Origin: Epsilonproteobacteria bacterium tcs-49
GTDB lineage: Bacteria; Campylobacterota; Campylobacteria; Campylobacterales; Sulfurovaceae
NCBI GenBank assembly: GCA_002049495.1
Contig: LLYS01000005.1
Location: 62,001-126,000 of the forward strand
Direction: 5' to 3'
DNA length: 64,000 nt
Part shown: positions 26,099 through 34,443 of the stretch, piece after piece
Layout of the letters: the number at the start of each line of letters is the position of its first letter
How positions within the stretch are numbered: the first letter of the stretch is position 1
Translations under genes and position numbers: made by a program
The notes under the pieces: model-generated
Seen by the model: the letters and a program-made list of their open reading frames with translations, nothing else
Database searches by the model: none
What the model was told of the DNA's origin: nothing

Positions 26099-26837
26099 GG
26101 ATATGAAGCCCCATATCGCCGAACTTCGTAAACGGCTTGCGTACTCTCTGGGTACGGTAATCGTGATGTTTATCATCTCCTTTACTTTTTACGAACCGAT
26201 CCTGGAGTGGATGATGCGGCCGCTCAAAGATGTCCTGCCCGAGCAGGCGAGTATGATCGCAACGGGGGTTCCCGAAGCGTTTTTTACCGCGCTGAAGGTG
26301 AGCTTTTTTACCGCGATCATCCTCTCTTTGCCCGTGATCTTTTGGCAGCTGTGGCTCTTTGTGGCTCCGGGTTTATACGCCAATGAAAAGAAGTTTATCG
26401 TTCCCTTTACCTTTTTTGCCACGCTGATGTTTATCCTGGGCGCGGCCTTTGCCTACTACATCGTCGTGCCTTTCGGGTTTGAGTTTTTGGTCAACTTCGG
26501 TAACACCCTTGTCAGCGTCGCCCCCAAGATCAATGAGTACGTGGGCTTTTTCACCAAACTTATGATCGGGTTCGGACTCTCCTTTGAACTGCCCGTGATC
26601 ACCTTCTTCTTGGCAACCATCGGTCTTGTTACCGACGAATCGCTCAAAGGTTTTTTCAAATACGCGGTTGTGTTTATCTTTATCTTTTCGGCGATCCTTA
26701 CGCCGCCCGACGTGATTACGCAGATGCTCATGTCCGTGCCGATGATCCTGCTTTATGGCTTGTCCATTCTTATCGCAAAAGCGATCAATCCCGAAAAACC
26801 CCAGGAAGCGCCCGCAGCGGCAAGCGAAGAAGAATAG
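26091..26837 (+). CDS. tatC: TatC, twin-arginine translocase core subunit
   Basis: A 248-residue protein with six predicted membrane helices. The N-terminal HIAELRKRLAYSL is the family signature for the signal-peptide-binding face, followed by FIVPFTFFATLMFILGAAFAY and TPPDVITQMLMSVPMILLY. A short Pro/Ala/Glu tail ends it. It recognises the twin-arginine motif. tatA is not in this window and must be encoded elsewhere. Confidence 0.96.
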   Translation: MLEDMKPHIAELRKRLAYSLGTVIVMFIISFTFYEPILEWMMRPLKDVLPEQASMIATGVPEAFFTALKVSFFTAIILSLPVIFWQLWLFVAPGLYANEKKFIVPFTFFATLMFILGAAFAYYIVVPFGFEFLVNFGNTLVSVAPKINEYVGFFTKLMIGFGLSFELPVITFFLATIGLVTDESLKGFFKYAVVFIFIFSAILTPPDVITQMLMSVPMILLYGLSILIAKAINPEKPQEAPAAASEEE

Positions 26838-26843
26838 CCCGCG

Positions 26844-27869
26844 ATGCCCCTTGATCCGACTCTTACGGCAAGCTACGACTACAGCTTGCCCCAGGAGCTC
26901 ATCGCCACGGCTCCGGCTACACCCAAAGACAGCGCGAAACTTTTGATCTACGATCGAAAAAGCGACAAGATAACACACACGACGTTCAGACATATCCTGG
27001 AGTTTCTCCCCAAGGGGTGCGAAATCTGCCTGAACGATACAAAAGTGATCAAAGCGCGCCTGTATGGTAAAAAACAAAGCGGCGGCAAGGTGGAGCTGCT
27101 GATCAATAAGCCCCTGCCGAACAACCGCTTTTTAGTGATGATCCGCGGACGGGTCAAAGAGGGAACCGGGCTGCTTTTTGACAGGGGGCTGGAAGCGGTA
27201 GTGGAGCGGCTGCAAACTGACGGCAGCCGCATCGTCTCGTTTATGCGAAAGGGGCAAGATCTGGATTTTGAACAGGTGGTCACTCTCCTTGAGAGCATAG
27301 GACATATCCCCCTGCCGCCCTATATGCAGCGTGAAGATACCAAAGCCGACGAAAGCGATTACCAACCGCTCTTTGCGCAAAACTACGGCGCCGTAGCCGC
27401 GCCTACGGCATCCTTGCACTTTACCGACGAACTGTTTGCGAAGCTGCAGCGGCAATTTCATACCAACTACATCACCCTGCACGTGGGCGCGGGCACCTTT
27501 AAACCCGTGGATGCAAAAACGATCACCGACCACCCCATGCACAGCGAATATTTTCATATCGACGGACAAACACAAAAGCTGCTGCAAAGCGATAAGGAGT
27601 TGCTGGCGGTGGGAACGACGGTGACGCGCACCATAGAGTATTTTGCCAGAACGGGACGGACGCAGGGCGAGTGCGATCTGTTTCTACACCCCAACAATCC
27701 CCCCGTTCGCGTGAATCACCTGTTGACGAATTTCCACCTGCCAAAATCGACGCTTATCATGCTTGTAGCGGGGTTTGTGGGATTAAAAAAGTGCTTGGAA
27801 CTTTATGAGGAAGCGATCGCAAAGCGCTACCGCTTTTACAGCTACGGCGACGCGATGCTGATTTTGTAG
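26844..27869 (+). CDS. queA: S-adenosylmethionine:tRNA ribosyltransferase-isomerase
   Basis: QueA transfers the ribosyl moiety of SAM to preQ1 in tRNA anticodons to make epoxyqueuosine. The 341-residue protein has the family landmarks YDYSLPQELIA, LPKGCEICLNDTKVIKARL, GHIPLPPYMQRED, HVGAGTFKPV, HSEYF and LTNFHLPKSTLIMLVAGF. The start is six bases after tatC. The other queuosine genes are not in the window. Confidence 0.96.
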   Translation: MPLDPTLTASYDYSLPQELIATAPATPKDSAKLLIYDRKSDKITHTTFRHILEFLPKGCEICLNDTKVIKARLYGKKQSGGKVELLINKPLPNNRFLVMIRGRVKEGTGLLFDRGLEAVVERLQTDGSRIVSFMRKGQDLDFEQVVTLLESIGHIPLPPYMQREDTKADESDYQPLFAQNYGAVAAPTASLHFTDELFAKLQRQFHTNYITLHVGAGTFKPVDAKTITDHPMHSEYFHIDGQTQKLLQSDKELLAVGTTVTRTIEYFARTGRTQGECDLFLHPNNPPVRVNHLLTNFHLPKSTLIMLVAGFVGLKKCLELYEEAIAKRYRFYSYGDAMLIL

Positions 27870-27879
27870 ACTTTGTATA

Positions 27880-28068
27880 TTACCCGTCTTTACGGGTGCG
27901 CTTTTTCTTTTTGGCCCGGCGTTCTACGGCTTCGTTGGAAGCGGTGGAGGGATCGGAAAAAACCACTTTCCCATAGAGTACGCACCCCTTATCACCCGGA
28001 TCGCACTCCTTATCAAGCAGTTTGCACCACGATCCCGAAAGGTAGTTGCATCCCCATCCCGAACTCAT
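27880..28068 (-). CDS. Small Cys-containing conserved-looking protein
   Basis: A 62-residue protein. The N-terminal half has the pattern GWGCxY...WCxxLxxxCDPGDKGCVLYGK with four cysteines (7, 15, 22, 29), which could bind zinc or an iron-sulfur centre; the C terminus is Lys/Arg rich. Its start overlaps the stop of the gene upstream by four bases, suggesting coupling. I recall similar short ORFs in related genomes, but no function. The basic tail hints at nucleic acid contact. Confidence 0.65.
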   Translation of the reverse strand: MSSGWGCNYLSGSWCKLLDKECDPGDKGCVLYGKVVFSDPSTASNEAVERRAKKKKRTRKDG

Positions 28069-28487
28069 GATTTCACCCCCTGCAGATACTCCATCACCCG
28101 CTGCTGATAGATACGATCCTCCTCATCCTTGGTACAGTCGCAAAACCGCTGCAACTGTTCAAGGTCGATCTTATTTCTATAGCGGGCGATCAGTTTAATC
28201 TCGTGTTCTATCATCTTTATAAGATAGTTAAACTCCACATCGGTGTTATCTTCGATCTTTTCAAGATACTCATTGACCGCGCTGATCAATACTTCGGCAC
28301 GATCGCTTTCATCCTTGTACGTCGAATACGCGATATCTTTCAAAATCTCCTGTTCGCACTCGCCGTGCCTGGAGTTGGCGGCGATGACGACTACGAGCAC
28401 CTTGGCGCGAAACTCCAGAGATCTGCTGTGATAGACGAAAAGTTCGCGAAACAGCGAGAGAAAAAGCGTTTTGAACTTTTTTAGCAT
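28065..28487 (-). CDS. Uncharacterised helical protein
   Basis: A 140-residue, mainly helical soluble protein. Segments such as RAKVLVVVIAANSRHGECEQEILKDIA and EHEIKLIARYRNKIDLEQLQRFCDCTKDEE loosely resemble the TerB-like helical fold, but I would not assign it. It is followed by the small Cys protein with overlapping stop and start, so the two may work together. There is no signal peptide or membrane helix. Confidence 0.7.
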   Translation of the reverse strand: MLKKFKTLFLSLFRELFVYHSRSLEFRAKVLVVVIAANSRHGECEQEILKDIAYSTYKDESDRAEVLISAVNEYLEKIEDNTDVEFNYLIKMIEHEIKLIARYRNKIDLEQLQRFCDCTKDEEDRIYQQRVMEYLQGVKS

Positions 28488-28531
28488 TGGGCCACACCTT
28501 CAATGGTTGTTCATACTGCCGCTTGGCAAAG

Positions 28532-29743
28532 CTATTTGCGAGCCCGCCCCTCTACGATCAACCGCAAAGCGTTGAGGCGGATAAAGCCTTCCGCATCCTT
28601 TTGATCATATACGCTGTCCTCCTCAAAGGTACACAACTCTTCATTAAAAAGCGACTGCTCCGACTCCCGTCCCACGACGATGACGTTGCCTTTGTAGAGT
28701 TTAAGCTTGACCGTACCGTTGACGTTTTTCTGGGTTTCGTCGATGGCTGCTTGCAGCATACGGCGCTCGCTGGCAAACCAGAAGCCGTTGTAGATAAGTT
28801 TAGCGTATTTTGGCATGATCTCATCTTTGGTATGCGCTTCCTCACGGTCTAAGGTGATCGATTCGATCGCTCTGTGGGCTTTGAGCATAATCGTCCCGCC
28901 CGGCGTTTCGTAGCAGCCGCGGCTTTTCATCCCCACAAAACGGTTTTCGACGATATCGATCCGTCCGATACCGTGCTTGTTGCCAAGGGCGTTAAGCTCG
29001 GTCAGCATCTGCGCGGGCGTCAACACTTTGCCGTTTAAGCTCACGGGATCGCCGTTTCTGTACTCAAGTTCGATATATTCAGGTTCACCGGGCGCGTTTT
29101 CGGGAGAAACGCTCCATCGCCACATACTCTCTTCCGGTTCCGCCGCGGGATCTTCCAAAATACCGCCCTCATAGGAGATATGCAGCAGGTTCGCATCCAT
29201 AGAGTAGGGAGATTTCTGCCCGTGTTTTTCGATGGGGATACCGTGATCGGCCGCGAAGCTTAGCAGCTTTTCGCGGGAGTTGAGGTCCCACTCTCTCCAG
29301 GGTGCGATAATCTTGATATCGGGGTTAAGGCCCAGATATCCCAACTCAAAACGGACCTGGTCGTTGCCCTTGCCCGTCGCTCCGTGGGATACGGCGTCAG
29401 CACCCATCTGCTTTGCGATCTCGACCTGGCGCTTTGCGATCAGGGGACGCGCGATGGAGGTTCCAAGCAGGTACTCCCCCTCATAGATAGCGTTGGAGCG
29501 GAACATGGGAAATACATAATCGCGCACGAACTCCTCGCGCAGATCCTCGATAAAGATGTTTTCCTCTTTGATTCCCAACTGCTTGGCTTTTGCCCGTGCG
29601 GGTTCCACCTCTTCCCCCTGTCCGATATCGGCGGTAAAGGTGATCACTTCACAGTCATACTCATCCTGCAGCCACTTGAGGATGATGCTCGTATCCAAGC
29701 CGCCGCTGTATGCCAGTACGACTTTATTAACTTTTTTACTCAT
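28532..29743 (-). CDS. argG: Argininosuccinate synthase
   Basis: ArgG joins citrulline and aspartate using ATP in arginine synthesis. The 403-residue protein has the PP-loop AYSGGLDTS at 11-19, [33 protein letters not shown], the [19 protein letters not shown] loop and EAHTKDEI. It appears to be a single-gene unit between the flagellar group and the helical protein gene. Confidence 0.96.
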   Translation of the reverse strand: MSKKVNKVVLAYSGGLDTSIILKWLQDEYDCEVITFTADIGQGEEVEPARAKAKQLGIKEENIFIEDLREEFVRDYVFPMFRSNAIYEGEYLLGTSIARPLIAKRQVEIAKQMGADAVSHGATGKGNDQVRFELGYLGLNPDIKIIAPWREWDLNSREKLLSFAADHGIPIEKHGQKSPYSMDANLLHISYEGGILEDPAAEPEESMWRWSVSPENAPGEPEYIELEYRNGDPVSLNGKVLTPAQMLTELNALGNKHGIGRIDIVENRFVGMKSRGCYETPGGTIMLKAHRAIESITLDREEAHTKDEIMPKYAKLIYNGFWFASERRMLQAAIDETQKNVNGTVKLKLYKGNVIVVGRESEQSLFNEELCTFEEDSVYDQKDAEGFIRLNALRLIVEGRARK

Positions 29744-29798
29744 ATATCTTCCTTACGATATGGTGTGTATAGTTTGTGCAATTTTAACTAAAATGTAA

Positions 29799-30053
29799 TT
29801 AAGAGTAGGCTATGCGGATACGGTCACTGGATTTGAGGAAACTTTTTGTTTTTTGCAGCTTTTTCATATTGGAGCGGACCTCTTCGCGCGAAGAGTGCAG
29901 GCGGCGTATCGCTTCTGCGATATACGCTTGCGCCTCCTTCATCTGCTCAATCTTTTCGAACGTGGGAAGGTTTTCGTTGAGTTCGATCATTTTCTCACGG
30001 TCATCATCGACCAGAGCGATCTTAAACTCCGTTAGCCAACCTTCGTTTGACAC
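29799..30053 (-). CDS. Small helical protein following fliS, possible FliT-like chaperone
   Basis: The preferred start is GTG at 30053, four bases after GGGAGG; another in-frame GTG lies at 30068. About 84 residues, all helical and charged (EFKIALVDDDREKMIELNEN, AQAYIAEAIRRLHSSREEVR). Position after flaG-fliD-fliS, with its start inside the fliS 3' end, and size suggest a FliT-type export chaperone or other flagellar accessory. The sequence itself is not diagnostic. Confidence 0.6.
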   Translation of the reverse strand: MSNEGWLTEFKIALVDDDREKMIELNENLPTFEKIEQMKEAQAYIAEAIRRLHSSREEVRSNMKKLQKTKSFLKSSDRIRIAYS

Positions 30054-30409
30054 ACTTCCTCCCTCCACGCTTCCAAAAGGTTTTTGGTAACGCTGACCAC
30101 CTCGTCGAGTTTCTCCATATCGTTTGAAGCGTTGGCTTCGGAGAGATTTTTGATCTGCTGAACGTACAGACCGCTGAGATAGTGGCTCACCTCCCCGCCC
30201 TGATCATAATCCAAAGAGTTGATCAGTTCGGTAAAGATCGCCGTTGTTCTGTTGATCCAGTAGGTTCGCTTTTCGATATCCTCATTGAGCAATGCATTCT
30301 TTGCCTGCCCGGTAAATTTTAGAATCCCTTCGTATAGCATCTCTATCAAACGCTCAGGCGATTCGATCTGAACGTGATTTTGGTTGTATGCATTATATGC
30401 ACTTTGCAT
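30032..30409 (-). CDS. fliS: Flagellin export chaperone FliS
   Basis: FliS is a four-helix chaperone that keeps flagellin from polymerising before export. The 125-residue protein begins MQSAYNAYNQNHVQIESPERLIEMLYEG, the typical FliS opening in which the Tyr-rich N terminus caps the binding groove, and continues with NRTTAIFTELINSLDYDQGGEVS. GGGAG precedes the ATG. It follows fliD by 18 bases. Confidence 0.95.
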   Translation of the reverse strand: MQSAYNAYNQNHVQIESPERLIEMLYEGILKFTGQAKNALLNEDIEKRTYWINRTTAIFTELINSLDYDQGGEVSHYLSGLYVQQIKNLSEANASNDMEKLDEVVSVTKNLLEAWREEVCQTKVG

Positions 30410-30427
30410 CTAAACTCCCTTTTAGAA

Positions 30428-31807
30428 TTAACTCAATGATTGTTCAATTTGCATCGACAAGGATTGGAAAGAACTGTTCATATTTGAAATCTGCTCATCA
30501 TACGCAGCAAAGCGCGCGGCCATGGTTTCATACCGTTGGTCCAACCGCTGTACGGCCTTTTCACGCTCTTTTGTCAAACTTGACTCTTCGTTCTCCAACT
30601 GATCGCCGAAGTATTTAAATATACCATCGGCAAAGCTGGTGTATTCGTTAACGGTTTCCTCAAATTGTGTGAAAACTCCGTCTACCAAACGCTCCTCGCC
30701 GTAAATCTCTTCATAGTCGCCTACGAAAAACTGTTCGATATCTTCGATCTCCATCTCATCGATCGCTTCGTCCCACTCCTCGTCATCAAGGCTGATCTTA
30801 CCGTATTCGTCAAGGTTCAGTCCGAAGTTTCTCAACCCCGTTGCATCGGCGTCGGTATAGGTCATAATGTGGGTAATATCGCTTTTTAGCCGGTTGATGG
30901 TACTCTCCCCCTGGAAAATACCGGTTTCACCGGTTTCGGGATCATATTTCGTCAATTCGTCCAACTGCCCGATCAACGCGTTATACTGGCTGACGAAATC
31001 CTCCATCTTGCCTTTTAAACCGCTGTTGTCACGGGTAATTTCGATATTGGTCGTTTTCCCCGGATCGTTTTCCTCAAGGAGTGTCAAATGCACCCCCTGG
31101 ATCAGGTCATCCACCTCGTTGGATCCGCGTTTGATCTCGACGCCGTTATATTTAAACGTCGCGTCCTGGGCCGTTTGGATATTGCCGAAGGTCGTATTCA
31201 TCGTCCCGTTGGTATCGGTAATACTCAGGGCGTTATCCAAACCGCTTTCGTCGGCTTTGATAACCAGTGAATAGGGGTTTGCCTGCCCCGTATCAAGGAT
31301 CGATGCGGTTACTCTCGCCCCCGCTTTTTCGTTGATCTTATCCCGAAGCTCCTCCAGGCTGGTATTTTCATCCACGTCGATACTGTAGACGACACCGCCG
31401 GCATTGATCTCCATCGTCGTAGCACCGCTTGCGACGCTGGATGCCGTCGTAGGGAAGCTGGTATCGGATTCATAGACATCTTTTTGTGCCAATTGGGTAA
31501 CCTCTATATTCATATCCTGTATATCGACACCCGGATCGACCGTTACGCCTACCGAGTCACCCGTTACGCTCACATCCCTTTGAGCAAACAGGGTTTCACT
31601 GGAGAGCTCTTCTACGGCATCACTGAAGGAGGACAGTTGCGACTTTAGCGTCGCCAAAGAGGATTGTTTCTCATTTACCTCTACGATATCGCGTTCGATG
31701 GGGGTAACCAAGCTCGCTTTATCCGCTTCTTTCAACTGGTCGATAATATCGTAACTCAGTGTCCCGTTACTACCGATCCCCAAAGAACTTAATGCTCCCG
31801 TAGCCAT
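30428..31807 (-). CDS. fliD: Flagellar filament cap protein FliD
   Basis: FliD forms the cap that guides flagellin assembly and may act as an adhesin. The 459-residue protein has the FliD N domain (LGIGSNGTLSYDIIDQLKEADKA, then IERDIVEVNEKQSSLATLKSQLS), the variable middle, and a C-terminal domain with FVSQYNALIGQLDELTKYDPETGE and a coiled end (LTKEREKAVQRLDQRYETMAARF). It is somewhat shorter than Campylobacter jejuni FliD because of a smaller middle. Confidence 0.94.
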   Translation of the reverse strand: MATGALSSLGIGSNGTLSYDIIDQLKEADKASLVTPIERDIVEVNEKQSSLATLKSQLSSFSDAVEELSSETLFAQRDVSVTGDSVGVTVDPGVDIQDMNIEVTQLAQKDVYESDTSFPTTASSVASGATTMEINAGGVVYSIDVDENTSLEELRDKINEKAGARVTASILDTGQANPYSLVIKADESGLDNALSITDTNGTMNTTFGNIQTAQDATFKYNGVEIKRGSNEVDDLIQGVHLTLLEENDPGKTTNIEITRDNSGLKGKMEDFVSQYNALIGQLDELTKYDPETGETGIFQGESTINRLKSDITHIMTYTDADATGLRNFGLNLDEYGKISLDDEEWDEAIDEMEIEDIEQFFVGDYEEIYGEERLVDGVFTQFEETVNEYTSFADGIFKYFGDQLENEESSLTKEREKAVQRLDQRYETMAARFAAYDEQISNMNSSFQSLSMQIEQSLS

Positions 31808-31810
31808 AAT

Positions 31811-32224
31811 TTATCCTTTCTGGTCAAATATCATTCCAACCAACTCTTTCATTTTAACAGAAAGTTTCATCGCATCTTCGGAGGGAAACTTTCTGATAAC
31901 GTCGTTGGTGTTTGTATCGATCACGCTGACATAGTAGGTGTCGCTTTTATCTTCAAACCCGAATTTCAGGGAAGTGTTAAAAGGGTCGAGATTTTTATTC
32001 ATATTGTCCACCAACTCTTTTAACTGCGATTTTTGCACCTGCTCCTGCATCTTTTCAACGTGCGTTCCCTCTTGCTGCACCTTTTGCGCAGCTTTTTCAT
32101 TTTCCATTTTTACCTTTTGCGTCAATGTCGTGTCCTGCGACAAAGAGTCCTGGCGTCCTTCCGATCCCCCGACATTTTGCAAATTGGTAAAATTTTGCTG
32201 GTTGGTTACCTGTGATATACTCAT
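31811..32224 (-). CDS. flaG: FlaG-family flagellar protein
   Basis: The ATG at 32224 has AAGGAG six bases upstream; an in-frame ATG at 32242 overlaps that site. The 137-residue protein has a variable Gln-rich N terminus and a FlaG domain at the C end (LDPFNTSLKFGFEDKSDTYYVSVIDTNTNDVIRKFPSE). FlaG proteins affect filament length. The flaG-fliD-fliS order is conserved in the phylum. Confidence 0.9.
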   Translation of the reverse strand: MSISQVTNQQNFTNLQNVGGSEGRQDSLSQDTTLTQKVKMENEKAAQKVQQEGTHVEKMQEQVQKSQLKELVDNMNKNLDPFNTSLKFGFEDKSDTYYVSVIDTNTNDVIRKFPSEDAMKLSVKMKELVGMIFDQKG

Positions 32225-32278
32225 TTGAAACTCCTTTTTCAAATTTTATATACATAATTAGAGTATTCTCTACTAGGT

Positions 32279-32305
32279 AGATCGGACAAAATAGTTTTTT
32301 GTTAA
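32279..32305 (-). promoter_or_regulatory. Possible sigma-28 (FliA) promoter for flaG-fliD-fliS
   Basis: On the minus strand TTAAC (32301-32305) and TCCGATCT (32279-32286) resemble the FliA elements TAAA and GCCGATAA, spaced about one base tighter than ideal. The -10-like box is about 55 bases before flaG. FliA control of this operon is known in relatives. The match is imperfect. Confidence 0.45.
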
Positions 32306-32330
32306 TCGGGATATAAGGTAAATGCAGTTA

Positions 32331-32363
32331 TGTGTAACATCGGATGCTACCCGACGTTACACA
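32331..32363 (-). terminator. Stem-loop terminator after serA
   Basis: TGTGTAACATCGG (32331-32343) and CCGACGTTACACA (32351-32363) pair over 13 positions with one mismatch around a seven-base loop. It starts eight bases after the serA stop. There is no T tract directly after it, so termination may be partial or factor-assisted; the hairpin itself is unambiguous. Confidence 0.65.
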
Positions 32364-32370
32364 CGGGCGG

Positions 32371-33951
32371 TTAAATCACCACCGTAGAGACTTCAATAGC
32401 CGCTTCCAGTGCCTTTAACTCCTCCAGAACCTGCTTATCGATCGCTTCGTCTACGATAATCACCGCAAGCGCCTGATCCTGGGTTCTACCGAGTCTGAAA
32501 TCGGCGATATTGATATTGTGTTTGGCAAGAATATGCCCCACGTCACCGATCACTCCCGGAGTATCGCTGTTTTTAAGCAGGATCATTTTCCCCTGTGGTT
32601 CGATATCGAGATCATACTCGTTGATTTTAATAATTCTAAGCTTGTCTTCGTCAAAAACGGTCCCCGAAATGGAAAAAACCGATGCCCCCGTAGTCAATTC
32701 CACGCACACTTTGTTGGTATACCCCGAGGGTTTTTCGCAAACTTCGCTGCTGATTTCGATCCCGCGATCCTTTGCCACGTGCTCGGCGTTGACGTAGTTG
32801 ATCTTATCGCCCAACGACTCCTTTAACGCACCGACGACACTGAAAGTCGTCAAGGAATCCAGATAGTTTTTGATCTCCCCGTCGACGCTGATCTTGATCT
32901 TTTTAATCCCGCTTTTTGTCGCCTGCGCGGCAAAGAAGGAGATCTTTTGCGCCAAATCAAGATATTTTTTCGCCGTTTCGGAAATCTCCTCCTCCTTAAT
33001 AGGCAGGTTCATCGCATTTGGGTAACTGATCCCCTTGGCCGCTTCGATCGCCTGCTGCGCGGCTTGTACGCCGATACGCTGCTGGGATTCAAGGGTATTT
33101 GCACCCAGGTGCGGCGTTACCGTAACGTTGTCCAGGTCAAGCAGGGGGTGGTCCGTCGCCGGTTCTTTGTCAAACACGTCGATCCCGGCAAATTTAACCT
33201 TTTTACTCTTAAGCGCGTCGTATAGATCTTTTTCATTATATAAACCGCCCCGCGCGCAGTTGATCAAGATCACGCCCTCTTTCATCTTCGCAATCTCGTC
33301 TTTTGTGATCATATCGATCGTTTCAACGGTTTTTGGCGTATGGATCGTAATAAGATCACATCCAAGAATCTCTTCAAAATCCGAAGTGTAGCGCACACCC
33401 GCGTCGGTGGCTTTTTTCGGATCGATGTAGGGATCGTAGGTCACCACGTCCATCTCGAAAGCTTTTGCCCGGACTCCTACGCGGCTGCCGATATTACCGA
33501 ATCCGATAACCCCCAGTTTTTTACCCTTCAGCTCCGTGCCGTACCAATCCTGACGTCTCCAGATACGATCTTGCTTTAAGTTGTTGTGCGCGTAGGGAAA
33601 GGTCCGCACGCAACTGAGAATATGCGTCATAGTCAACTCCACCGCAGCGATGGTATTGGCGGTGGGGACGTTCATCACGATAACGCCCTCTTTGCTACAG
33701 CCCTCGATATCCACGTTATCCACGCCTACACCCGCACGTACGATCGCTTTAAGGTTTTTTCCCGCAGCGATAAACTTCTCGTCCACGTCCGTGGAACTTC
33801 TCGTAATCGTCACGTCGGCGTCACTGATAATATCAAGAAGCTTTACCTTGTCTTCATCCGCAGCATTGACATAATCGATATCGGTATCGTTTTCCAACAT
33901 TTTCAAACCGTCTTGGTGTATATGGTCACATACAACAACTTTAAATGCCAT
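32371..33951 (-). CDS. serA: D-3-phosphoglycerate dehydrogenase
   Basis: SerA oxidises 3-phosphoglycerate, the first step of serine synthesis. The 526-residue protein has the NAD-binding loop GFGNIG at 150-155, the RAGVGVDNVD segment at 72-81, the catalytic EKD region ending TPHLGANT, an intervening domain, and a C-terminal ACT domain (SDTPGVIGDVGHILAKHNINIADFRLGR). The size matches the long type I enzyme. It lies directly after the anchored protein gene in the rpsA cluster. Confidence 0.95.
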   Translation of the reverse strand: MAFKVVVCDHIHQDGLKMLENDTDIDYVNAADEDKVKLLDIISDADVTITRSSTDVDEKFIAAGKNLKAIVRAGVGVDNVDIEGCSKEGVIVMNVPTANTIAAVELTMTHILSCVRTFPYAHNNLKQDRIWRRQDWYGTELKGKKLGVIGFGNIGSRVGVRAKAFEMDVVTYDPYIDPKKATDAGVRYTSDFEEILGCDLITIHTPKTVETIDMITKDEIAKMKEGVILINCARGGLYNEKDLYDALKSKKVKFAGIDVFDKEPATDHPLLDLDNVTVTPHLGANTLESQQRIGVQAAQQAIEAAKGISYPNAMNLPIKEEEISETAKKYLDLAQKISFFAAQATKSGIKKIKISVDGEIKNYLDSLTTFSVVGALKESLGDKINYVNAEHVAKDRGIEISSEVCEKPSGYTNKVCVELTTGASVFSISGTVFDEDKLRIIKINEYDLDIEPQGKMILLKNSDTPGVIGDVGHILAKHNINIADFRLGRTQDQALAVIIVDEAIDKQVLEELKALEAAIEVSTVVI

Positions 33952-34434
33952 CTAGTAGTCCTTTTTATAAAATGTTTTCAATTTGTAATCTATTTCGTAA
34001 TATTTTAAACTCTCTTGCAACTTTGCAAGTTTCCCATCCTGCACATTGGCCAGGTTTGCCACCAGGTTATCCTCTTTTTTTAAAATTGAGTAGTTTACAC
34101 TATTTTGTTCAAAAATCTGTTTAATGCAAAAAAATTGATAGCTATCAACCATTTTTGCCGTTATCTGTAAGATCTTTTTTGGTTTGGGCAGGTCACTGAG
34201 TGCAAATTCGATATGCAGTTCCTCAACGGGAAGCGAGTAGGAAAGGCTTTTGGCTTCGCTCAAGCCCTTCAGCCACCCGAAATCTTTTTCACTGCCCAAC
34301 TCCTTGGTCAGGGCAGTGGTTTCGTAATCGGTAGATATGGTAGTGGTTTCAACACTTTTGTAGAGAAAAAAAAGTGCACTCGAAACCGTAAGCAGGATCG
34401 TTCCGCCTACAGCGTAGTACACCTTTTTTGTCAC
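33952..34434 (-). CDS. Membrane-anchored conserved protein between rpsA and serA
   Basis: A 160-residue protein with one N-terminal membrane helix (about 7-26, signal anchor) and a soluble domain of alternating strands and helices (LPVEELHIEFALSDLPKPKKILQITAKM). I recognise no domain. A gene of this kind stands at the same place in Campylobacter (between serA and rpsA), so it is likely conserved and real. It abuts serA. Confidence 0.75.
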   Translation of the reverse strand: MTKKVYYAVGGTILLTVSSALFFLYKSVETTTISTDYETTALTKELGSEKDFGWLKGLSEAKSLSYSLPVEELHIEFALSDLPKPKKILQITAKMVDSYQFFCIKQIFEQNSVNYSILKKEDNLVANLANVQDGKLAKLQESLKYYEIDYKLKTFYKKDY

Positions 34435-34443
34435 GTTAGCTCC

